Below are positions 1 through 7,464 of a DNA stretch of 10,735 nucleotides, piece after piece. The stretch comes from Ignavibacteriales bacterium (lineage in GTDB: Bacteria > Bacteroidota > Ignavibacteria > Ignavibacteriales > Melioribacteraceae): assembly GCA_027080245.1 (NCBI GenBank), contig JALWSN010000584.1, positions 1-10,735 on the forward strand. The letters run 5' to 3'. Position 1 is the stretch's first letter, and each line of letters opens with the position of its first letter. Made by a program: the position numbers and the translations under genes. A model generated the notes under the pieces. It was not told where the DNA came from, ran no database searches, and worked only from the letters and a program-made list of their open reading frames with translations.

Positions 1-2
1 CT

Positions 3-380
3 AAAACTGCAATGCTGCCGATGACCGACTTCGGACTGATGCAAATTACAAGGCAGAGAATCAGGGAGAACATTCTGCAATCAATTTACGAAACTTGTCC
101 TTACTGTAACGGCACGGGCTTGCTGGTTAAAAAAGAAAACATCATTTACCAAATTGAAGAGTGGCTTAAAAAGTACAAAATTCAGGCTAAGGAAAAAAGT
201 TTGAGGTTGGTCGTTCATCCGTCGGTTGCCAAGGAGCTGCGGCAAGGCCGCTTCTCGCCAATATTTAAATTCAGATTAAAATATTTTTTCAGACTGAAAT
301 TGGAAGAGGATATTAATGTTAGCCCTAGCAGTTTTAAGATTTATTCCAGAAGGACCAGCAAATTGCTGACCGAAGAATAG
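3..380 (+). CDS. rng: Ribonuclease E/G family protein, C-terminal part (5' end cut by window edge)
   Basis: The reading frame is open to the left edge (first whole codon at base 3), so the catalytic domain lies outside. What remains begins with K-T-A-M-L-P-M-T-D-F-G-L-M-Q-I-T-R-Q-R, the conserved end of the RNase E/G catalytic core. It is followed by C-P-Y-C-x-G-T-G (bases 96-119), which matches the zinc-link cysteine pair that in RNase E holds two subunits together. The last ~85 residues fit the small domain that ends RNase G-type proteins, and there is no long RNase E-style tail. By family knowledge this is a single-strand-specific endoribonuclease for rRNA and mRNA processing in the cytoplasm. 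RNase G versus a short RNase E cannot be settled without the N-terminus. The ATG at 12 is internal and not a start. Confidence 0.9.
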   Translation, partial: KTAMLPMTDFGLMQITRQRIRENILQSIYETCPYCNGTGLLVKKENIIYQIEEWLKKYKIQAKEKSLRLVVHPSVAKELRQGRFSPIFKFRLKYFFRLKLEEDINVSPSSFKIYSRRTSKLLTEE

Positions 381-456
381 CGTTGGTTTTCTTGGCTCGG
401 TTTTATTATTTTTGATTAACTTTTTAAAGAGGAAAATTAAATTTTGAGGTAAGAAA

Positions 457-1542
457 ATGAAAAAGACGAAATTATTTCCTGTTCACGAAAAATTAGGCGC
501 AAAAATTGTTGAGTTTGCCGGCTTTGCCATGCCGGTTCAATATCGTTCAATAATAGAAGAACATTTAGCCGTAAGGAACAGCGTGGGGGTGTTCGACGTT
601 TCGCACATGGGCGAGGTGATTGTGAAAGGCGAAAAGGCGCTCGACTTCGTGCAGTACATTACCGTTAACAACGCCGCCAAGTTAACGCCCGGCAGGGTTC
701 AATACTCGGCAATGTGCTACCCCGACGGCGGAATAGTTGACGATTTGCTCGTCTACAAAATTAGCGACGACGAGTTCATGCTGGTGATTAATGCTTCGAA
801 CATCGAGAAGGATTTTAACTGGATGAACGAAAATAATAAGTTCGGCGTGGAATTAAGAAACGAAAGCGACGAGTTCTCCCTTTTGGCTGTGCAGGGACCT
901 AAATCCCAAGAGACTATTCAGAAAATAATCGACAAGCCGTTGGACATTGAATATTACCATTATTTTTACGCCAACGTTGCCGGCGTGGATATGCTGGTCT
1001 CCTGCACGGGCTACACTGGCGAGCTGGGCTACGAGCTTTATTTTAAGGGCGACGAAAAAACAGCCGAACATGTGTGGAACACTGTTTTTGAAGCTGGCAA
1101 GGAGTTTAATATTCAACCCGCCGGATTGGGCGCAAGGGATTCCCTTCGCTTGGAAATGGGCTATTGCCTTTACGGTAACGACATCGACAAAACCACAAAT
1201 CCGCTTGAAGCGGGACTTGGCTGGATTACAAAATTGAAAAAGGGAGAATTCATTGGAAGGGAAGCTCTGCTGAAGGTTAAAGAAGAAGGCTTGAAACGTA
1301 AGCTTGTTCCAATGGTTTCAGACGAGCGGGCTTTCCCGCGCCACGGTTACGATTTGAGTAAGGATGGTAAGGTTGTCGGTTACATTACCAGCGGCACGGT
1401 TAGCCCGGTTTTGCAAAAGCCTATTGCGCTGGGCTACGTTGACGTCCAATTTGCCAACGAAGGCGAAACGGTTAACTTTGTGATTCGCGGTAAGGAAATT
1501 CCGGCTAAAATTGTTACTCTGCCGTTTGTGAAAAAATCTTAA
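457..1542 (+). CDS. gcvT: Aminomethyltransferase, T-protein of the glycine cleavage system
   Basis: GcvT takes the aminomethyl group carried on lipoyl-GcvH and, with tetrahydrofolate, releases ammonia and forms 5,10-methylene-THF. At 361 residues it has the usual full length. Visible motifs in order: F-D-V-S-H-M-G-E-V (46-54), G-G-I-V-D-D-L-L (91-98; D96 matches the catalytic aspartate known in characterised T-proteins), G-Y-T-G-E-L-G-Y-E-L (185-194), G-L-G-A-R-D-S-L-R-L-E (223-233), and the C-terminal T-S-G-T-x-S-P segment. The start is supported by GAGG (447-450), 6 nt before the ATG, and by the family-typical opening K-x-x-L-F-P-x-H. Neither gcvH nor gcvP is present here, so the rest of the complex must be encoded elsewhere. 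The 76-nt gap after the RNase gene makes its transcription link uncertain. Confidence 0.97.
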   Translation: MKKTKLFPVHEKLGAKIVEFAGFAMPVQYRSIIEEHLAVRNSVGVFDVSHMGEVIVKGEKALDFVQYITVNNAAKLTPGRVQYSAMCYPDGGIVDDLLVYKISDDEFMLVINASNIEKDFNWMNENNKFGVELRNESDEFSLLAVQGPKSQETIQKIIDKPLDIEYYHYFYANVAGVDMLVSCTGYTGELGYELYFKGDEKTAEHVWNTVFEAGKEFNIQPAGLGARDSLRLEMGYCLYGNDIDKTTNPLEAGLGWITKLKKGEFIGREALLKVKEEGLKRKLVPMVSDERAFPRHGYDLSKDGKVVGYITSGTVSPVLQKPIALGYVDVQFANEGETVNFVIRGKEIPAKIVTLPFVKKS

Positions 1543-1586
1543 GCAATTGTTGAATTTGAATTTTGGAAGAAAATTAAAATAAATTG

Positions 1587-1642
1587 AATTGTAGCGCAGA
1601 TTGCTTAGCCCCCCGCAAAATGCGGGGGGCGGGCAATCTGCG
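1587..1642 (+). repeat. Structured intergenic repeat, copy 1 (double-stem hairpin)
   Basis: The element starts with AATTGTAG and then folds. The outer stem is CGCAGATTGC (1595-1604) with GCAATCTGCG (1633-1642), a perfect 10 bp. An asymmetric internal loop is TTA (1605-1607) opposite GG (1631-1632). The inner stem is GCCCCCCGCA (1608-1617) with TGCGGGGGGC (1621-1630), a perfect 10 bp, closed by the loop AAA. The same design recurs at 1761-1820. It resembles REP/BIME-type dispersed palindromes, but whether it is dispersed in this genome cannot be seen from one window. Confidence 0.85.
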
Positions 1643-1760
1643 AAAAGCTCTTTAATTTGTTGACCGCCGAAGGGAATTGAAGCATTAAGCCAAATGAGAA
1701 AACTAAGGCAAGCTTCGGGAAGTGATTTCAGCTTTTCGGCTCAGATTGAAATTGCGACTC

Positions 1761-1820
1761 AATTGTAACGCGGATTGCTTAGCTTCCCCCGCAATTTGCG
1801 GGGGAAGCGGGCAATCTGCG
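1761..1820 (+). repeat. Structured intergenic repeat, copy 2 (double-stem hairpin)
   Basis: This is in the same orientation and design as copy 1, starting with AATTGTAA. The outer stem is CGCGGATTGC (1769-1778) with GCAATCTGCG (1811-1820), where one A-to-G change leaves a G-U pair in RNA. The internal loop TTA (1779-1781) opposite GG (1809-1810) is identical to copy 1. The inner stem is GCTTCCCCCGCA (1782-1793) with TGCGGGGGAAGC (1797-1808), a perfect 12 bp, with loop ATT. The inner stem differs from copy 1 on both arms in a matched way, so structure rather than sequence has been kept. Confidence 0.85.
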
Positions 1821-1886
1821 ACAAACATTTATTAAAAAATATTTTACTAAAACTTAAAAACTGTAAAGACTAAAAGTAAGATTAAA

Positions 1887-2606
1887 ATGAAATTGAATGT
1901 TTTATTTTCGCCCGCAAATGTGGACGAGCTTTATTTTACGAAGAAAACCGTTGTAATGGCTGACCCGTTGAGAACATCCTCCACAATAGTTTACGCACTG
2001 GAGCAGGGCGCCCGGGAAATAATTCCCGTTGAGTCCGTTGATTTTGCGGTAAAAGTCTCGGGCGACGCTTTCGGCGGACAGACTTTACTTGCTGGCGAAA
2101 GGAACGACGTAAAAATTGAAGGATTTGCGCTTGGCAATTCTCCGCAGGAATTTACCGAAGAAACCGTTAAAGGCAAATCCATTATTCTTTACACAACAAA
2201 TGGAAGCAGGGCACTTGTTAAAGCCAAATTCGCTGAAAATTTGTTCGTTCTCTCCTTTAACAATCTGGAAGCGGTGGCTAAATTGCTTTTGGAGTTGAAC
2301 CGCGACGTTGAGATACTTTGCGCCGGAAACAACGGATTATTTTCTCTGGAAGATTCCGTTTGCGCTGGCAGACTAATCAACAAAATCCTATTGAATTCCA
2401 AAGGAGTTGAATTTACCGACTCGGCGCTTGCGGCTCTGGAATTAAATAAAAAATTTAAGGGTAATCTTATTACGTTTTTGAAGAAGACCGAAAAAGGCAA
2501 AGCGCTTATAAGCAGCGGCGCCGGCGAAGACGTTGAATTCATTGCAAAATTAAGCGAATCTTTAATTGTGCCCGCGTACGACTCTGGCGTAATTAAAAAT
2601 TATTAG
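1887..2606 (+). CDS. comB: ComB family protein (probable 2-phosphosulfolactate phosphatase)
   Basis: Characterised ComB is a Mg-dependent phosphatase that makes sulfolactate from 2-phosphosulfolactate, a step in archaeal coenzyme M synthesis. Relatives occur in many bacteria that make no coenzyme M. The 239-residue length is typical. Family blocks seen: A-D-P-L-R-T-S-S-T (25-33), L-A-G-E-R (68-72) followed by G-N-S-P-Q-E (83-88), T-T-N-G-S-R-A-L (103-110), and C-A-G-N-N-G-L-F-S-L-E-D (145-156). No strong Shine-Dalgarno site precedes the ATG, but the start fits the family's N-terminus. The gene ends 21 nt before ftsK, so the two are probably co-transcribed. Family assignment is firm. The real substrate in this organism is not, since no other coenzyme M or sulfonate genes are visible. 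Confidence 0.88.
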   Translation: MKLNVLFSPANVDELYFTKKTVVMADPLRTSSTIVYALEQGAREIIPVESVDFAVKVSGDAFGGQTLLAGERNDVKIEGFALGNSPQEFTEETVKGKSIILYTTNGSRALVKAKFAENLFVLSFNNLEAVAKLLLELNRDVEILCAGNNGLFSLEDSVCAGRLINKILLNSKGVEFTDSALAALELNKKFKGNLITFLKKTEKGKALISSGAGEDVEFIAKLSESLIVPAYDSGVIKNY

Positions 2607-2627
2607 TTGTAAGTTAAAAGCTCTGGA

Positions 2628-5042
2628 ATGGCTAAAAAGAAAAAAAATAGCGCAAAGAAAAATCCGGAATATTTTATTTCTCCCGAAAACAAAGTGAAAC
2701 TTGTCGGCGTTTTTTTTGCAATTGCTTCGGTATTTGTTTTTTTAAGTATCCTTTCCTATTCCCGTTTCGATTGGTTCATTGCCGATTACGGCTTTTTTGA
2801 TTTGTTCAAAGTCTTTGGCGGCAATCCCGAATTCAACGAAAGGTTATTAGCCATTCACAATTGGATGGGAATTTTCGGCGCTTACGTTTCTTATTTCCTT
2901 GTGATGAAAACAATCGGCTACTTTTCAATTGTTATTCCGATTATTTCGTTTGTCTGGTCGATGTCAATTCTCGGCAAAAAAGACTACGCGCTTGCCCTTA
3001 AAACTTCCAATGTGTTGCTTTCCATTGCAATCTTGCTGGCTACGCTTTTCGGCGCGCTCAGGTTTGCGCCGGATATTCAATTGTTTACCGAAACAAAAGA
3101 ACTTGCCGGCAACGTGGGGGATTTTTTCGGCAAAGGACTGGCTTTGTTTTTAGGCGGATTAGGTTCGGTACTGGTTTTATTGGCTTTGCTTATTGTGATT
3201 GTAGTTTTCTCCTTTAATATTCCTGTTTCCAGATGGTTCGGAAAATTGAAAGAAAAATTTTCCGAAGAGCAAGAACAAACCGAAGAAAAATCCGGCAAGG
3301 ACTTAATGGAGGAAGAAAAAAGAAGGCTTAAAAAAATTGAGGAACTTTCCACGAGAAAAAGAAAAAGGAAAAATATTGGTGAAACTCCCGAACCCGATAT
3401 TAAAATAATCCGTAAAGACGTTGAAGAAATTGTGGAGGCGGAAGACGTCGACCCTATTACTGAAACCAAAGATTTGGAAAAGAAAAAGCCCGCACCGGAG
3501 GAGGAGCCTATTGACGTCATGAAGGAGGAGCGGCTGCCGGAGCAATGGGAAGAAAAATTGAATTACAAACGTCCCGATATTAATTTGCTCAAAATGCGCC
3601 CCGAAGAAAGCGCGCAAATTTCCGAGGAGGAACTTAAACGTAACGCAGAGTTGCTGAAGGAAAAATTAAAATTGTTCGACATTACAATAGAGAACATTTC
3701 TGTCACTCCCGGTCCGGTAGTTACTCTTTACGAAATTGTGCCTTCGCCGGGAATTAAAATAAGTAGAATTGTAAGTTTGGAAAACGACATTGCACTGGCT
3801 CTGGCGGCGCGTGGCATTCGAATAATAGCGCCCATCCCGGGTAAAAGCGCAATTGGAGTGGAAATTCCAAATGCAAAAGCCGCTTTGGTAACGGCGCGCA
3901 GCGTTCTGTCCAAAATTACTGAAACCGACGCCGAACTGCCAATGGCGCTTGGCAAAACAATTTCCGGCGACGTTTACATTGCGGATTTAGCCACAATGCC
4001 GCATCTTTTAATTGCAGGCGCAACCGGTTCAGGCAAAAGCGTTGGCATTAATATGATTATTAACAGCCTCCTTTTCTCGAAAGACCCTTCGGAAATTAAG
4101 TTTGTGATTGTTGACCCCAAAAAGATAGAGCTTTCTTACTACAAACATTTGCGTAAGCACTTCCTTGCTGTTTCGCCGGATATTAACGAGGAGATTATTA
4201 CCAACCCGCAGAACGCTTTAATTGCTTTGAAAGCCGTTGAATTTGAAATGGAAAAGCGTTACGACAAATTGGCTAAAGCCGGTGTTAGGAACATCGTGGA
4301 TTACAACAAAAAAGTTACTAATCCCAAAACAAAGCCTCCGGATGCCGACGGCGTTAAGCATTACAAAATGCCTTACATTATTGTAATAATCGATGAGCTT
4401 GCCGATTTAATGATTACCTCGGGCAAGGAAGTTGAAGAACCAATCGGAAGGCTTGCTCAGCTTGCCCGCGCCGTTGGAATTCATTTAATTGTCGCAACAC
4501 AACGCCCCTCAGTTAACGTAATTACTGGTGTAATTAAAGCCAACTTCAGCGCAAGAATAGCTTACAAAGTGGCTACAAAGATTGATTCCCGAACAATCCT
4601 GGACATGAACGGAGCCGAGCAATTATTGGGCAAAGGGGACATGCTCTTTTTGCCCGTTGGCGTTCCAAAACCCATTAGAATTCAGAATGCTTTTATTTCA
4701 ATGGAAGAAGTTGAAAAAGTCGTTGATTCAATTTACACTCAACAGGGATACTCCAAAAGATTTTTGCTTCCGTCGATGTTCGAAAAAAAAGCCTCGTCCG
4801 GAGGAAATTTTTTAAGCGAAGTCGACCCGATGTTTGAGGATGCGGCAAGAATTATTGTAAAGTACCAACAGGGTTCGGTTTCCCTTTTGCAGCGTAGGCT
4901 TAAGCTGGGTTACGCCCGCGCCGCGAGAATAGTTGACCAGCTTGAGCAGGCGGGAATCGTAGGCGCTTCACTGGGAAGCAAAGCCAGGGAAGTGCTTGTT
5001 GAAAGCGAAGAAGAATTGGAAACTATTTTAAGATCGTTGTGA
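2628..5042 (+). CDS. ftsK: DNA translocase FtsK
   Basis: FtsK is a septal, hexameric ATP-driven DNA pump that clears and aligns chromosome termini during division. The 804 residues show the full FtsK/SpoIIIE layout. An N-terminal membrane part has hydrophobic segments near 24-44, 80-115, 122-147 and 167-197. A highly charged Glu/Lys-rich linker (about 203-330) is much shorter than the one in E. coli. The alpha/beta motor follows, with Walker A G-A-T-G-S-G-K-S (464-471) and Walker B I-I-V-I-I-D-E-L-A-D-L-M (D589, E590). A winged-helix gamma domain (about 733-800, D-P-M-F-E-D-A-A onward, with Q-R-R-L-K-L-G-Y-A-R-A) reads orienting sequences and contacts XerD in studied species. The ribosome site is weak. 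The stop overlaps the lolA start by 4 nt. Confidence 0.97.
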   Translation: MAKKKKNSAKKNPEYFISPENKVKLVGVFFAIASVFVFLSILSYSRFDWFIADYGFFDLFKVFGGNPEFNERLLAIHNWMGIFGAYVSYFLVMKTIGYFSIVIPIISFVWSMSILGKKDYALALKTSNVLLSIAILLATLFGALRFAPDIQLFTETKELAGNVGDFFGKGLALFLGGLGSVLVLLALLIVIVVFSFNIPVSRWFGKLKEKFSEEQEQTEEKSGKDLMEEEKRRLKKIEELSTRKRKRKNIGETPEPDIKIIRKDVEEIVEAEDVDPITETKDLEKKKPAPEEEPIDVMKEERLPEQWEEKLNYKRPDINLLKMRPEESAQISEEELKRNAELLKEKLKLFDITIENISVTPGPVVTLYEIVPSPGIKISRIVSLENDIALALAARGIRIIAPIPGKSAIGVEIPNAKAALVTARSVLSKITETDAELPMALGKTISGDVYIADLATMPHLLIAGATGSGKSVGINMIINSLLFSKDPSEIKFVIVDPKKIELSYYKHLRKHFLAVSPDINEEIITNPQNALIALKAVEFEMEKRYDKLAKAGVRNIVDYNKKVTNPKTKPPDADGVKHYKMPYIIVIIDELADLMITSGKEVEEPIGRLAQLARAVGIHLIVATQRPSVNVITGVIKANFSARIAYKVATKIDSRTILDMNGAEQLLGKGDMLFLPVGVPKPIRIQNAFISMEEVEKVVDSIYTQQGYSKRFLLPSMFEKKASSGGNFLSEVDPMFEDAARIIVKYQQGSVSLLQRRLKLGYARAARIVDQLEQAGIVGASLGSKAREVLVESEEELETILRSL

Positions 5043-5638
5043 AAGCCGTTAAATTATTTTTACTGATTGCAGTCCTTTCCTTTCAGCTTTTCGCGCAGTC
5101 CGCCGGAACAATCCTTAACAAAATTCAACAAAAATACAATTCGTACGAAAACATCTCGGCGGAATTCAAACAATTTAATCTAAAGCAAACCGCCCCAGCG
5201 CTCAAAGGCAAAATATTTTACTCTAAAGGAAAAGTAAAACTCCTTTTGCCCGCGGCTCAAATTGTAATTATTAAGGACACCGTCTGGAACTACAACAAAA
5301 AATTAAATCAATTGGCGATTTCCTTGAACGAAGAGGAAAAGCCTTTGTTCGATTTCGGAAATTTTAGCAAGGATTTGTTGAGAAATTTCAATGCTTCGGT
5401 TCGGAAACGAAAGAATTTCTTTGAGATTATTTTAACGCCTAAAGGGAACAATTTCGAATTCGAAAAGCTAAAACTCATCGTTGGAAAAAATTTTTTGATT
5501 CGCTCCGTTCAGGCAAAGGGGGAATCGTTTAATAGAGTTAAAATAGATTTTGAAAATTTTGGATTTAACAAAATTACTAAAAGGAATTTTTTTAAAATTA
5601 AAGTCCCAAAGAATTGTAGAATCATCGATTTAAGATAA
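5039..5638 (+). CDS. lolA: Outer-membrane lipoprotein carrier protein LolA
   Basis: LolA is a periplasmic chaperone that receives lipoproteins from LolCDE and carries them to the outer membrane. The 199 residues begin with a signal peptide (K at 2 and 5, hydrophobic to about 18, likely cut near A19). The mature part has LolA features: alternating beta-strand pattern, A-E-F-K-Q-F (41-46), K-G-K-I-F-Y (56-61), D-T-V-W-N-Y-N (80-86) and a C-terminal F-x-I-K-V-P segment. The start is GTG at 5039, overlapping the ftsK TGA (4-nt overlap, GTGA). There is no other methionine in the protein, and the signal peptide begins at once, so this start is well supported. Translation is probably coupled to ftsK. 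The ftsK-lolA order is also found in E. coli. The fold is known better than the sequence, so identity rests partly on context. Confidence 0.87.
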   Translation: MKAVKLFLLIAVLSFQLFAQSAGTILNKIQQKYNSYENISAEFKQFNLKQTAPALKGKIFYSKGKVKLLLPAAQIVIIKDTVWNYNKKLNQLAISLNEEEKPLFDFGNFSKDLLRNFNASVRKRKNFFEIILTPKGNNFEFEKLKLIVGKNFLIRSVQAKGESFNRVKIDFENFGFNKITKRNFFKIKVPKNCRIIDLR

Positions 5639-5664
5639 AGTTAATTAAAAACGAAGAAAACAAA

Positions 5665-6729
5665 ATGAACAAAAAATTGTTAAACAAAGCCCTTGGTTTT
5701 TTAATTCCGTTGCTTCTGACGGCGGCTTTTCTTTACGCGGCTTTTAGAAATATCGACTTAAACAAAGTAGTGGCGGACATTAAAAACGTCAGGCTAAATT
5801 ACCTTGCTTTGTTTGTCTTTTTGTTTTTACTTTCGCACATTATTAGGGCTATTCGTTGGAAATACATTATTTATTCCGCAAAGAAGGACGCAAAATTAAT
5901 TCACCTTTTTGGCGCCACGATGATTGGCTACGGTGTTAACGCCGTTGTGCCCCGTCTTGGCGAAGTTTACCGCGCAGTATTTTTAGGTAAGTGGGAAGGA
6001 ATTTCAAGAACTTCAATGTTCGGAACGGTGATTGTTGAGCGAGTAATAGACATTTTGGCTCTGGCGTTTTCCGTGTTGCTAAGCGCGTTGTTTTATTCGG
6101 GAAATTTGTATTCTCAAATTTATTGGTTGAAATCCGCCGTTCAACTGGCTTTTATTTTTATTACCGCCACAATTTTATTGATTATCGGGCTGGTGATTTT
6201 CAAGGAAAAATTTAGCGCCATTATTTTAAAACTTGTTGGAACCGTTTCAAAAAAAGCCGCCGAAAAATTGAACTATTTGTTCTCTACGTTAATCGAAGGC
6301 TTTGCAAGCTTAAAAGGCGGTTGGAATTATTTTGTAGTAATTGCCTTAACGGCGGTAATAATGTTTCTTTACGGGCTGAATTCTTATGTGGGATTTTTTG
6401 TTCTCGGAATGAACGAGATTCAAAAAGTGACGTTTGGAATGGGCTGGATTTTAATGACAATAAGCGCGTTCGGAGTGGTAATACCAACTCCCGGCGGATT
6501 GGGCTCTTACCATTTAATAGCTATTTCGGTTCTTACGCTTCTGTTTAACTTTAATCCCAGCATCAGCGGCGCTTACGCAATTGTAACCCATATTGTGGCT
6601 TACGCTATTTTTGTGGCTTCACCGTTTTTCTTCGTTTTTTGGGTTAACAGATTAAGAGCGACGCGCGGGGAGGAGACTCTGAATTTTATTACGGTATTTA
6701 AAAGTTCCGCTCGGCAGGAAGAGCTTTGA
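5665..6729 (+). CDS. UPF0104 / lysylphosphatidylglycerol synthase TM-like (flippase-like) membrane protein
   Basis: This is an integral inner-membrane protein of 354 residues with about eight hydrophobic segments (roughly 11-28, 44-62, 82-96, 123-146, 155-178, 220-248, 258-295 and 302-328). Family marks: I-I-R-A-I-R-W (59-65), N-A-V-V-P-R-L-G-E-V-Y-R-A (92-104) and P-T-P-G-G-L-G-S-Y-H (274-283). These match the membrane domain shared by MprF, archaeal AglD and YbhN-type proteins. Members without the C-terminal aminoacyl transferase domain, like this one, are thought to move or bind lipids or lipid-linked sugars. The exact substrate is unknown. The gap from lolA is 26 nt, consistent with one transcript, and the neighbours (lolA upstream, uppP downstream) support an envelope role. 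I give no gene symbol because the family is not functionally resolved. Confidence 0.88.
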   Translation: MNKKLLNKALGFLIPLLLTAAFLYAAFRNIDLNKVVADIKNVRLNYLALFVFLFLLSHIIRAIRWKYIIYSAKKDAKLIHLFGATMIGYGVNAVVPRLGEVYRAVFLGKWEGISRTSMFGTVIVERVIDILALAFSVLLSALFYSGNLYSQIYWLKSAVQLAFIFITATILLIIGLVIFKEKFSAIILKLVGTVSKKAAEKLNYLFSTLIEGFASLKGGWNYFVVIALTAVIMFLYGLNSYVGFFVLGMNEIQKVTFGMGWILMTISAFGVVIPTPGGLGSYHLIAISVLTLLFNFNPSISGAYAIVTHIVAYAIFVASPFFFVFWVNRLRATRGEETLNFITVFKSSARQEEL

Positions 6730-6804
6730 AATTTTTTATTTTGAATGAATTGTTGTTGACGGGTAAACGGAAAATCCGGAAAAGTTTAAAAGGAAAACAA
6801 ACTA

Positions 6805-7455
6805 ATGAAAATTAAATACGCTTTTACAATACTTTTTTTCGTCTTTTCATTTAGGGCTTTCGGGCAAGTGGAAGTTTCGGCTGGAATGGGACTTTCTTAT
6901 TTTTTCGACGGGGATTTGCGGGATTACGTAAACGAATTGACTTCAAACTCCTCCCTGAAATCGTTTAATTCCCAAGTGGAGTTTTTCGGCGAAATTGATT
7001 TGCCGAAACAAAGTTCTTTTGAGTGGGGTTTGGAATACGCTTATTCCATTTTTTCTTTTCATTACGATTTCGGTCCTTCGCTTTACGATTTAATTTTGAA
7101 CAGCCACAAACCAACTCTTTTTTACTATTACGTAATTAGGGGAAAGGGTTACGAGTTTAAATTCGGCGGGGGATTGGGAGTAAGAATTCTTCAATTCAAG
7201 GAAAAACTCCCCTACATTGTTACGTACGATTCTCACGCGCTTTTAGGATGGGGAACTGCGCTTAAAACGCAAGCACTAACGGCTCTCGGTAATAATTTGT
7301 TTGCAGTAATTGCGGCTAACTTCAGATGGGACGCGCCAGGAACTTACCAAAAATCGTTAAACCAACTATATGGAGGTTCCTCGCGACTGGGAACTCAAAT
7401 TAATTTTAACTCTATTTCTTTCGGACTTTTAGTGGGATTAACTTACAAATTTTAA
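6805..7455 (+). CDS. Predicted outer-membrane beta-barrel protein, function unknown
   Basis: I do not recognise a named family. The 216 residues start with a clear signal peptide (K2, K4, hydrophobic 6-16, likely cut A-F-G before Q21). The mature ~196 residues are rich in aromatics and glycine, with alternating hydrophobic/polar runs typical of transmembrane beta strands, for example around 22-34, 55-66, 70-83, 102-134 and 141-171, and 195-216. The chain ends Y-K-F, the terminal phenylalanine expected for BAM-assembled outer-membrane proteins. Size and strand number fit a small barrel of about eight strands. AAAGGA lies 11 nt before the ATG. The gene sits 75 nt after the flippase-like gene and 9 nt before the uppP start, so it is probably co-expressed with uppP. 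A porin-like or structural envelope role is only inference. Confidence 0.75.
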   Translation: MKIKYAFTILFFVFSFRAFGQVEVSAGMGLSYFFDGDLRDYVNELTSNSSLKSFNSQVEFFGEIDLPKQSSFEWGLEYAYSIFSFHYDFGPSLYDLILNSHKPTLFYYYVIRGKGYEFKFGGGLGVRILQFKEKLPYIVTYDSHALLGWGTALKTQALTALGNNLFAVIAANFRWDAPGTYQKSLNQLYGGSSRLGTQINFNSISFGLLVGLTYKF

Positions 7456-7459
7456 GGAG
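7454..7459 (+). promoter_or_regulatory. Ribosome binding site of uppP overlapping the preceding stop
   Basis: AAGGAG lies 5 nt before the GTG at 7465 and shares two bases with the TAA stop (7453-7455) of the barrel gene. It fixes the GTG as the uppP start and suggests ribosomes finishing the upstream gene reload here. Confidence 0.8.
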
Positions 7460-7464
7460 TTACA

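Larger units (their letters stand above)
1543..1886 (+). other. 344-nt intergenic region between gcvT and comB
   Basis: This is the only gene-free stretch above 300 nt. It contains two direct copies of a double-stem hairpin repeat (listed separately), an unassigned 118-nt spacer between them (1643-1760), and an A+T-rich leader (1821-1886) before comB. Neither hairpin is followed by a run of T on either strand, so they do not look like standard intrinsic terminators. I saw no convincing promoter and no tRNA-like fold. The only ORF of note is 24 codons (1694-1768), without a ribosome site. Confidence 0.8.

Noticed and set aside
411..445. TTTG-N23-TAAATTTT as a Bacteroidetes-type gcvT promoter.
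   Set aside because: A start from it would fall about 5 nt before the ATG and leave the clear GAGG ribosome site out of the message.
1660..1688. A sigma-70-like TTGACC with a weak -10 (CATTAA) 17 nt on, possible comB promoter.
   Set aside because: The -10 matches only three of six bases, and it lies about 200 nt from comB with a stable hairpin in between.
1694..1768. A 24-codon ORF between the two structured repeats.
   Set aside because: It has no ribosome site, no recognisable motif, and its length is expected by chance.
1587..1820. The two repeats as the start of a CRISPR array.
   Set aside because: There are only two units, they are strongly palindromic with differing inner stems, the spacer of about 118 nt is too long, and there are no cas genes.
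3077..3520. A 147-codon serine-rich open frame on the minus strand opposite ftsK.
   Set aside because: It mirrors the Glu/Lys-rich linker codons of ftsK, and its composition is explained by the sense strand.
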